A stretch of 16,238 nucleotides of DNA. Origin: Candidatus Poseidoniaceae archaeon. GTDB lineage: Archaea > Thermoplasmatota > Poseidoniia > Poseidoniales > Poseidoniaceae. The notes under the pieces were generated by a model. It made no database searches. It worked only from the letters and a program-made list of their open reading frames with translations, and was not told the origin of the DNA. The position numbers and the translations under genes are program-made. Shown here in pieces: positions 10,001 through 15,149 of the stretch (the stretch's first letter is position 1; the number at the start of each line of letters is the position of its first letter). The stretch covers positions 1 through 16,238 of the forward strand of contig JAPKCL010000032.1 of assembly GCA_028822955.1 (NCBI GenBank), in the 5' to 3' direction.

Positions 10001-13000
10001 ATATCTCAATGACCAGTGCTTATGCAATTGGAACCTGGGTCAACGGTAGTATCCGTGTTATTGATGGCGGTCTCGAGGGATCTTATGCCGAATGGGCTGC
10101 TGAAGGGGAATCTGCTAAATTGGAACAAAGTCAGCCTGCTTCGGGCATTGTAATCGACTTCATCTCCAGTGACTTGTCCTTCTCGACGACTGTGGAAACC
10201 GACGGTAACTACAGTATTCGACTACCAAGTGGTAATGATTTCCACATGACAACTTTCAGTATTGCTTCACAGATGTCTGGCGGTAAATTGCTAGTACTCA
10301 CTGGTGATGAAGAACTCGATAATGGTCTTATGTACCTTGAACCAACTGTTTCCACAACAGGATTTGTTTATCTTTACGAGAACACTTCACGTTGGGATGG
10401 ACTTGTTCCAGGCTACAGCGCTCAAACAGTTGTTGCAACAAATGCAGACGGACTCGAATGGAAGACCACAATTGCTGATACAGGTGATTTCGAATTCCAT
10501 CTTGCCACAGGAGAATGGGATTTCACAGTTGAGGACGCTGCATTGAACTCTTCCAGTATCGAGAATTACAATATCATTGTTGAACCTGATTCATTCCCAA
10601 GTGCGATTGAATTGTTTGTCTCTCCAGACTATCTGACAATTGAATTGAATATCTTCATGGATGAAGGTGCTGATGGCGTCTTTGCAAACGGAACACTTGT
10701 GAGTCCTTCATTCACTCTGATGCCTCTTAACGTTCACGGCCAACAGCACAATTACACAGCTGCAGACTACACCTCTGCTGGAAACATTACCGTTGTACTT
10801 GAGCCTGGAATCTACAGTCTTCAATTCAACACAACACAGGCTGCTGATGAAAATGCATCTGACTACCAACTCATTGGTACTCAGGCGTTTGACCCAATTC
10901 TTGTTGGAATCGAAGCGTATGAAGAAGCAATTGCATTCCCGCTACGTAACGATTACTTGGTCACTGGAGAACTCACCAACATGAGTGGTGGCGCTGTTGA
11001 GAAGCAATTCCTACTGCGAAATGAAGCCGATGATTTGTGGTTTAACATGGTCTCCGATTCCGATGGTAATTTCAGTTCCTACGTTCCTGCAGGAGATTGG
11101 GTCGCAATTGTGGCTCCATTCTTGGCAGATAACGACAGTACTGAAACACTTCGCTATCCATTCACGGTTGGCGAAGATTCATCTGTTCGAACCGGCTTGA
11201 GTCTGTCATCTTCTGATGTTATTGAAATGAAGTTCCAACTTCAAGAATTCAATACTGAGGACAACATGTCCGGAATTCGTGTGACTCTCGTGAGTCATGA
11301 TGGATTTGGCAATGTTACTCTTTCAAAGTCTGATGTAAGTGGAAATGTTAGCGAACAATTGATGCCAGGTAACTGGAGTTTGTTCCTAAACGAGACCTCA
11401 CCTCAACAACATTGGACTCTTGACACATCTTCTACACCATTCACGACTGAATCAGCCGTTGATGGTATCATCGATCTCGGACTCATCACAGCAGAACTTG
11501 AAGTCCAAATTGGTGGAAAGGTCTTCTGGGATCTGAATGATGATGACATTCCTGATGGAACTGAGGGTGTTGCAAACACAACCGTAACAATTCTTGGAAT
11601 GAATAATTCTGAGATTGATACCAACGTAACAACCAATGAATTCGGTGTTTGGTCTCTGTTTGTCCCAATTCAAGATGAATATCAAGTTTCAGTGAGCAAG
11701 GAAGGTTTCAGTACCGAAGTCTACAATGTCTCGAACACGAGTGCCTACCCTGTTCACTCTGAACCGGAATCCTACGATATAGAAATGACCGCAGGAAATG
11801 TAAGTGTTTCAGGTAATGTTACCGATATTAACGATGCAACTCGATTGAATGGATCGACTGTTGTTCTTTACCCTGCAAGTGGTATGGCTGGCGAATCTCA
11901 ATCGATTACTCCAGTGTTTGACAATGACCAACTCAGTTGGTCTGCAGTCATTGCACCTGGTAAGTGGATCGTTGTCGTCACAGAAGCAAATGCTGGAGAA
12001 AACGGCGGCGGTGTTGCTGTAGGCGTTCTCGATGCAAGTATTTCTGATGGAGCAACCCTCGATCTAGAGATGTCTCTTGGTGGATGGATTGACTTGACAA
12101 CTTCATGGACCGATATTGACTTGGTTGAACACCATGCAGGTTCTGCTGATAATGGCTCGTCAATGCTCAATGAAACCGTATTGATTACTTTCGCTCTTGG
12201 CTCCGACATCGAATGGGATCTTGAAGTTGCTAGCGATGGTGGCATTAGCATCCTTGTACCTGCGGGACAAGTGGAAATGGATTCTTCCTTCATTACGCTT
12301 CAACATGAATTGAACCTTGAGATGGGATACATCGGCGGTACTGTGACTCAGGTTGCAGAAGGCCGTTCTCCAGTTACTCTTTCGTTTACACGTACAATCA
12401 ACTCCGATACCACAATTACACTGGTTGAAGGAAGTATGGTTAACGCAACATCATTAGATGATTCAGACCTTGCATTATTAGCAATCGCTGAAGGAGAAGG
12501 TTACCAATCTATTGAATTCGATTTGGATATTGATTACGAAGGAACAGAAACTGTTCAAGTGTTTGATGTTCTCGGACAAATTGGTGTTTCACCCGATGAA
12601 GCGGACTGGAATGTTCAATTCTGGAACGGAACTGCGTTTGTCGATTCATATGAACTTTCACTCGGAATTGGAAACAGCTCCGGTGATACAAGTGTTGATT
12701 CTTCAGCAGTTCTCCGAGTACGTATTCTAACAGCAAACCAATCCGAAGCCTGGCATTTGGAAGACCCGCATATGCTCAAGGTTCGCTTGATTACCGATTC
12801 AACACCATCCAGTGAAATTGCAATCACCGTTCAAGTGCCTCAAATCTATGGGTTTGATTTCAGTGACGTTGTCACCGAAGTTGGTATTGGAACTGGCGGC
12901 AGTAGTTCATTCGGATTTATGCTTGAAAACACAGGAAACGGTGATGATAGTTTTACCATTGAACTTGTTGATAACATTCCAGAAGGTTGGGAAGTAACTC

Positions 13001-13638
13001 CTATGAATTCAGTCATAAGCATTGCAAAGGGCGACAGTCGCTCACAATTGTTTACTGCGTATTCTTCTGACGACTTCACCTCTGGTAGCAAGACAGTTAC
13101 TGTTCGAGTCACCAGTGAAGATGGAGTTTTCACCGATTCCTTCGATGTCGAGATCACGAAAGCGAGCATTAAACTTGACATTAATCAAGGTGCAATTGTA
13201 ACCCTTTCAGATAACGTTGCTGACAAAGCGGGTAAACTTGTGATTCCAGTCACAAACCTCGGTTTATTGGGAAGTGATGATGTTTCAGTCACTGCGAGTA
13301 TCCAAGGTGGTAAATCATTAGGTACTCAGACGATTACTCTTAATCCAAATGGTACAACGAATGCTGAATTTGATTTGACTGCAGATGATGCTTCTGGCAC
13401 TGTTCGGTTTGAAGTTCGTGTTGAGGTTCTTGGAGACGATAGTTCTCAAGTAACTCAAGAAATTGGTATCGAAGATGGAGAACAAACCATTGACTTTTCG
13501 ATTGAATATTACATTCAAACAAGCGATGCAGACAAAGCAGATACTTGGTTCGTTGCAGCAATCGCCTTACTCGGTATCCTTGTGATTTATGCTGGTTTCA
13601 GAATTGCTCGCTCAAAGTCTTCATCAACTCGATTCTGA
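4060..13638 (+). CDS. aglB: Giant AglB/STT3-type oligosaccharyltransferase fused to an anchored multi-domain surface tail
   Basis: The catalytic core belongs to the STT3/AglB family, which transfers glycans from a lipid carrier to Asn-X-Ser/Thr sites on exported proteins at the outer face of the membrane. Order in the 3192-residue product: about nine membrane helices (18-360) that the family normally lacks; the STT3 core, with first acidic motif SDPWYMKR (Asp411), ADHDG (Asp525, Asp527), loop motif TVAEANAPDRG (Glu736), conserved AARF (Arg795), last core helix near 855-872, then the soluble domain with WWDYG (956-960); and from about 1411 a long beta-sandwich tail. The tail holds carboxypeptidase-regulatory/Cna-B-like modules (for example 1415-1500), an SdrD-like module with an Asp-rich loop (2484-2580), a NEW3/CARDB-like module (about 2935-3030) and a final helix at 3163-3182 followed by a basic tail. 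I count 47 sequons in the tail against two between 900 and 1410. The ATG has GAGG eight bases upstream. Usual archaeal AglB proteins are about 600-1000 residues. The core assignment is firm; the role of the extensions is unknown. Confidence 0.9.
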   Translation: MEQKTGTTRTAPAAPLGWLIAPLAVLLAIAAIKLAGVTFALDVDNLTPMLFIVVASILGLLPSMLEKSNSANLSKATISLLTLATALIGAEILYMQGYGAFAGLLFALVTFGVHFMTTRGRHELATIIIFMAVGVNLGMVMAGDALSGLPVVYNMASPEEQASFVSTLNLKYQAVGYQFFSYLTLFTLVGALVATFIRGILTPVGEVGWFGYMNNETTSAFNKKNLPLQIALGVWALAHIGSLWHFHDVSMADKLGITTVEGYHGHFGYWSAFFTGMVAMIVAGMFSERWHTRAMTLGSMWTLYLVSTWYDAGMFSIDMLNGNWGSLIWLGVTFFIGVAIYSISTHDSWGGWVNREDHESSGGRQFWNQHWAGVMIGLAFFFGLVIRTQWYVVPSMNAFGTGNWDMTGGSDPWYMKRVVDYILANNAHMIVDADRFYPVGGINPRPPLFTWSIAVVAMLLEPFFANGDAVWWAILSLPAVYGALTILPVATIAREHIGPKAAVIAAWLLAFMPAHVSHTTWALADHDGFIMLFITLGFMFWLRAVKYAGTERLIRNSSATPMAFIASISAVIEQRKAAFAAAVLAGVSFGIVSLGWKGFVVGPSILFLAYAAQIALNMFRRRDSTTLNVLFLTMLSINLLMALPFYGHPQIDLILNGTGLQPFLFIIGFTLAISFVTTGFRDKPWLLILGVLASAGVVFFLALWLLKQANLSNAWDVLFTGSGYFTKTKIFGTVAEANAPDRGQLFAQFGPITFVLSLIMGVLCLWSALRERKQTKLVFGVWILAASFMAWTAARFMFNATPAIAVLGAWGIVSLWKWANWGGLVKTWKKLGIRSPEDRIRGARIAVWRTPSFSAIMLVMIMLLGQQFTYGLDAAIPGSNNAEDEIDEVIYNIIPDAFRWEVGGFSLLDDGGYDGNWYLGSFGSGFNDNGWNTAYEWLAAQDADEAYSDRPAFVSWWDYGFQALDTGEHPSVSDNFQSGIPATGNMLLARSQEDLVSMFIWQLGQGDFEYNKANTGSSTFTSGYSNIVDKYLDDDQMELFTTISTNPNNDQMITLAELSSFEVFQTNDDVTMAVGHHQTDGIFDASTQYWRIYEDGERLLCTDTLSATCVDGDWSEQSEANRTFTNNIRTGADNVYETTHYIVGDYWYTADLIEEYDSVATHIHRKNTRLSLTVQLITNSLDDGQIVDLYDDLINLEGYYSVQDYEGAPGDMIERDHEIRYFAIDNRLYPRAGRYTQDMNYNQGQPMGIFGAPTILSGQDISTYMDEVYETMRGEFPDEMSRVEVDQAITEDFLNQQSGADIDPLQVQDVRVDHNAAFFDTMLARTYVGYGASSLGIDSGSSNPQPAQHFGQSGSPGSILTQALPLPGAMQNHFVIANWYSPEANSSVTAEQQFSSISSTNTLVKILKYYSGAEISGQVTMSDNGQGLPGVRLLIERDAFSGEGVEDLDPDTYWVPIGFTDADENGHWSFDAPAGRIRVSAYAGDYNPITAQDNIRSGAFSQGLGDILTENNDDRVTNDITAILGEVANMSWLGESQLNVTAEQADRFVDVTTPFDIAVESSGVSGQVTWTGHESFNGDALVSTDFILRNIWSMTENYTLTTTNGSFSSEDTRILQGTGEVTFTENGTFESSGVAFADDFTGTFTRSIADNRVYTSNGTWNGKGSLVASWVANQSVVSCLDNETAPMPANETLCIQDATASPMVYLLDGEVEANGRLTSDGISTLVTEHSGDSFEATGSFEGIGTLNGTGLFVGPGDFSGPMVQAGSFYITGLIPGVYNMIAQLENGKEVLLPDPVNVEISPSYDLAMTMPGSIFEDILDDFFDQPFSNETIELIDVDLGHDEIMEILTDENGSFSYGPMAAGEYYYRVDVDNDGWYELNETFTVRDSSENISLSMSVPEMHDVSLQLTSPVDAQTQEAFADVSGRVVTFTNDDPLFGPVNSTSDENGLVYIELPMGAYTVSDETGNNYILFDHIVLETEDISMTSAYAIGTWVNGSIRVIDGGLEGSYAEWAAEGESAKLEQSQPASGIVIDFISSDLSFSTTVETDGNYSIRLPSGNDFHMTTFSIASQMSGGKLLVLTGDEELDNGLMYLEPTVSTTGFVYLYENTSRWDGLVPGYSAQTVVATNADGLEWKTTIADTGDFEFHLATGEWDFTVEDAALNSSSIENYNIIVEPDSFPSAIELFVSPDYLTIELNIFMDEGADGVFANGTLVSPSFTLMPLNVHGQQHNYTAADYTSAGNITVVLEPGIYSLQFNTTQAADENASDYQLIGTQAFDPILVGIEAYEEAIAFPLRNDYLVTGELTNMSGGAVEKQFLLRNEADDLWFNMVSDSDGNFSSYVPAGDWVAIVAPFLADNDSTETLRYPFTVGEDSSVRTGLSLSSSDVIEMKFQLQEFNTEDNMSGIRVTLVSHDGFGNVTLSKSDVSGNVSEQLMPGNWSLFLNETSPQQHWTLDTSSTPFTTESAVDGIIDLGLITAELEVQIGGKVFWDLNDDDIPDGTEGVANTTVTILGMNNSEIDTNVTTNEFGVWSLFVPIQDEYQVSVSKEGFSTEVYNVSNTSAYPVHSEPESYDIEMTAGNVSVSGNVTDINDATRLNGSTVVLYPASGMAGESQSITPVFDNDQLSWSAVIAPGKWIVVVTEANAGENGGGVAVGVLDASISDGATLDLEMSLGGWIDLTTSWTDIDLVEHHAGSADNGSSMLNETVLITFALGSDIEWDLEVASDGGISILVPAGQVEMDSSFITLQHELNLEMGYIGGTVTQVAEGRSPVTLSFTRTINSDTTITLVEGSMVNATSLDDSDLALLAIAEGEGYQSIEFDLDIDYEGTETVQVFDVLGQIGVSPDEADWNVQFWNGTAFVDSYELSLGIGNSSGDTSVDSSAVLRVRILTANQSEAWHLEDPHMLKVRLITDSTPSSEIAITVQVPQIYGFDFSDVVTEVGIGTGGSSSFGFMLENTGNGDDSFTIELVDNIPEGWEVTPMNSVISIAKGDSRSQLFTAYSSDDFTSGSKTVTVRVTSEDGVFTDSFDVEITKASIKLDINQGAIVTLSDNVADKAGKLVIPVTNLGLLGSDDVSVTASIQGGKSLGTQTITLNPNGTTNAEFDLTADDASGTVRFEVRVEVLGDDSSQVTQEIGIEDGEQTIDFSIEYYIQTSDADKADTWFVAAIALLGILVIYAGFRIARSKSSSTRF

Positions 13639-13651
13639 TTTGAGACAACAC

Positions 13652-13659
13652 ATTATATC
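13652..13659 (+). promoter_or_regulatory. TATA-like box before the subtilase gene
   Basis: ATTATATC is an imperfect match to the archaeal TATA box. A start about 25 bases downstream (near 13680) would leave a short leader of about 28 bases containing GGTG at 13699-13702, a possible Shine-Dalgarno six bases before the ATG at 13709. Transcription through from the OST gene is also possible, since the gap is only 70 bp. Confidence 0.35.
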
Positions 13660-13681
13660 CAGAGTTACTTAGGTAACTCTG
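13660..13681 (+). terminator. Perfect 9-bp-stem hairpin between the OST and subtilase genes
   Basis: CAGAGTTAC and GTAACTCTG flank the four-base loop TTAG. No T-run follows, so it is not a classical terminator. It may attenuate or protect the OST transcript, or serve as a dyad operator, as it lies where a subtilase transcript would begin. Confidence 0.4.
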
Positions 13682-13708
13682 TCGATGTGATACCATGGGT
13701 GTGGAACT

Positions 13709-14929
13709 ATGAAGGGTCTGGAACATTTGGACTTGCTTCCAGAACCAGAGGATTCTCGAATTCTTTCGGCCATTGACCCTGCAGCAGTAGGGTTCCAAGA
13801 TGGCTGGCGTGCCGAAGTCACCGGATGGGCTCCTTTGGATGCCGTTCCAGTTGCTCGTGTACGTCGTAAGCGAATGCTGGCCACGAACGGCACTGTATTT
13901 GCGATACTTGTGATTATCTTACTCGTTGTTTGGGATTCAGGTCTTCTGTTTCTGGAACTTTCTCCACCGAAGTCTGAATGGGCGAATGAACAATCGCAAC
14001 TCGATGAGTTCTCTGAACTTGGACTCACGGGGTCTGGAGTTCGAGTTTGCATGGTTGATACTGGAATCGACCTGAGCAATCCTGCATTTTCTGAACTCGA
14101 AGTTACGTTTAAAGATATGATTGGGACTTCAAGCTCCCCGATTGATTATGGATTTATTTCTCATGGAACACTCATGGCAGGCATATTGGTTTCTGGTAGC
14201 CACCAAACTGGTGTTGCCCCTAATATCACACTGGCCATGGTTGCTGCCCTCGGTGCTGATGAGAACGATATGAACAGTGGTTCAGAACAAACTGTCGCCA
14301 ATGCTATTTCTTGGTGCCAAGATAATTTCCAAGCAGATATCATTTCTCTTTCTCTCGGTGGGGAGCAGAACATCGAAATGCAAACCGAGGGCGTAAGCGT
14401 CTCTGCTGTTCGAAGAGCAGTCGACTCGGGAATCTTCGTAGTTGCTGCTGCAGGCAATGATGGTGGAGGGGCTGACGATGGTTTGGTTTCAGTACCGGGT
14501 AATGTCCCTCGTGTGATCACCGTAGGCGCATCGACTCGAGACCAAGCAGTATGGGCAAACTCTTCTGCAGGTTCACAAGTTCTTTCAGATGGAACTCTTC
14601 GACAGAACCCTCACATGAAACCTGAAGTTATTGCACCTGGCCAGAACATCATTAGTACTGGGGTCGGGGATAGTTGGTATTCGAGTAGTGGTACTTCTGA
14701 TTCGACTGTTTTCGTCACTGGAGCCTTATCATTACTTCTCGAAGCATTTCCAGAATACAAACCAACGTCATCATCGAATGGTGATTGTATTGACCAAGTA
14801 AAACTCTCACTGATGAATTCCTCGTTAAAATATGAGGATTTGGTTGCACATGACGATCATTGGGGATATGGCCAACTCCAAGCCATGGATTGGTATCTTG
14901 ATTTGGCAATTCAGGTTCCTGCCTGCTGA
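13709..14929 (+). CDS. Membrane-anchored S8 (subtilisin-like) serine protease
   Basis: A 406-residue peptidase of family S8. Residues 1-57 are probably cytoplasmic and end in the basic stretch RVRRKR; one membrane helix follows at about 61-83, placing the protease domain (about 100-400) outside. The catalytic triad is visible: Asp117 in MVDTGID, His152 in SHGTLMAG and Ser330 in SSSGTS; the oxyanion Asn250 lies in AAAGND. The residues after the nucleophile read GTSDSTV rather than the usual GTSMATP, an unusual change beside the active site although the catalytic residues remain. There is no room for a classical propeptide between the helix and the catalytic domain, so activation may differ from secreted subtilisins, or the protein may stay anchored. 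The gene follows the giant OST by 70 bp on the same strand and precedes a surface-protein gene, a position that suggests, but does not prove, a role in processing or turnover of surface proteins. Start chosen at the first in-frame ATG, with GGTG six bases upstream. Confidence 0.93.
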   Translation: MKGLEHLDLLPEPEDSRILSAIDPAAVGFQDGWRAEVTGWAPLDAVPVARVRRKRMLATNGTVFAILVIILLVVWDSGLLFLELSPPKSEWANEQSQLDEFSELGLTGSGVRVCMVDTGIDLSNPAFSELEVTFKDMIGTSSSPIDYGFISHGTLMAGILVSGSHQTGVAPNITLAMVAALGADENDMNSGSEQTVANAISWCQDNFQADIISLSLGGEQNIEMQTEGVSVSAVRRAVDSGIFVVAAAGNDGGGADDGLVSVPGNVPRVITVGASTRDQAVWANSSAGSQVLSDGTLRQNPHMKPEVIAPGQNIISTGVGDSWYSSSGTSDSTVFVTGALSLLLEAFPEYKPTSSSNGDCIDQVKLSLMNSSLKYEDLVAHDDHWGYGQLQAMDWYLDLAIQVPAC

Positions 14930-14954
14930 GTCTGACAATACTGGGCAATCTTAA

Positions 14955-14970
14955 CTTTCATTGTTGAAAG
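14955..14970 (+). terminator. Hairpin downstream of the subtilase gene
   Basis: CTTTCA and TGAAAG form a 6-bp stem with loop TTGT, 26 bases after the subtilase stop. No T-run follows immediately. It could protect the 3' end or help termination. Confidence 0.35.
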
Positions 14971-14980
14971 GGCCACTTCG

Positions 14981-15005
14981 TACCGTTCGGTAGATTTTAT
15001 GTTTT
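14981..15005 (+). terminator. Short inverted repeat followed by T-rich sequence
   Basis: TACCG-TT-CGGTA is followed by GATTTTATGTTTT. The T-rich run after a short stem is a reasonable archaeal termination site for the subtilase transcript; the two-base loop makes the stem itself weak. Confidence 0.35.
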
Positions 15006-15012
15006 GAGAAAA

Positions 15013-15081
15013 TGATATTTTTAAGTTAAAGTGATACAAAAAACCACTAAATATTGATATTTTTGATTCAAATTGATATTT
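15013..15081 (+). repeat. Three direct repeats of TGATATTT upstream of a promoter
   Basis: Exact copies of TGATATTT lie at 15013-15020, 15055-15062 and 15074-15081, with the last overlapping the TATA box at 15079-15086. The second and third share the longer form ATTGATATTT. The spacings of 42 and 19 bases are close to four and two helical turns. The arrangement resembles operator sites for a repressor or activator, but the region is very AT-rich, which raises the chance of coincidence. Confidence 0.4.
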
Positions 15082-15086
15082 ATAAA
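15079..15086 (+). promoter_or_regulatory. Consensus archaeal TATA box for the beta-helix surface-protein gene
   Basis: TTTATAAA is a perfect archaeal TATA box. Transcription would be expected to start around 15108-15112, about 40 bases before the proposed start codon at 15150, leaving room for the GAGGTG ribosome site at 15138-15143. It lies in an otherwise gene-free stretch (14930-15149). Confidence 0.65.
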
Positions 15087-15137
15087 GTGACAATAGAGGC
15101 GCAGTATTATATTCGAGGTAGATATGGGACAAAGGAA

Positions 15138-15143
15138 GAGGTG
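15138..15143 (+). promoter_or_regulatory. Shine-Dalgarno GAGGTG pointing to a TTG start
   Basis: GAGGTG is a strong match to the archaeal anti-Shine-Dalgarno sequence and lies six bases before TTG at 15150. No ATG exists in this frame between the promoter and the signal peptide. A GTG at 15141, inside the site, is the alternative start, with AGGAAG upstream of it. Confidence 0.5.
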
Positions 15144-15149
15144 TCTATT

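Noticed and set aside
4060..13638. Suspicion that the giant gene is two genes joined by a sequencing error
   Set aside because: The frame stays open for 9.6 kb, codon use looks similar throughout, and no Shine-Dalgarno plus signal peptide appears near the core-tail junction (about 8290); kept as one gene, with the check listed under findings.
13639..13708. Hairpin region as a tRNA or small RNA gene
   Set aside because: The single stem-loop is far too short for a tRNA, and no cloverleaf or anticodon arm could be drawn.
13669..14520. Minus-strand open frames of 119-136 codons across the subtilase gene
   Set aside because: The plus-strand frame has an intact S8 catalytic triad; the antisense frames are Ser/Pro/Arg-rich and have no promoter.
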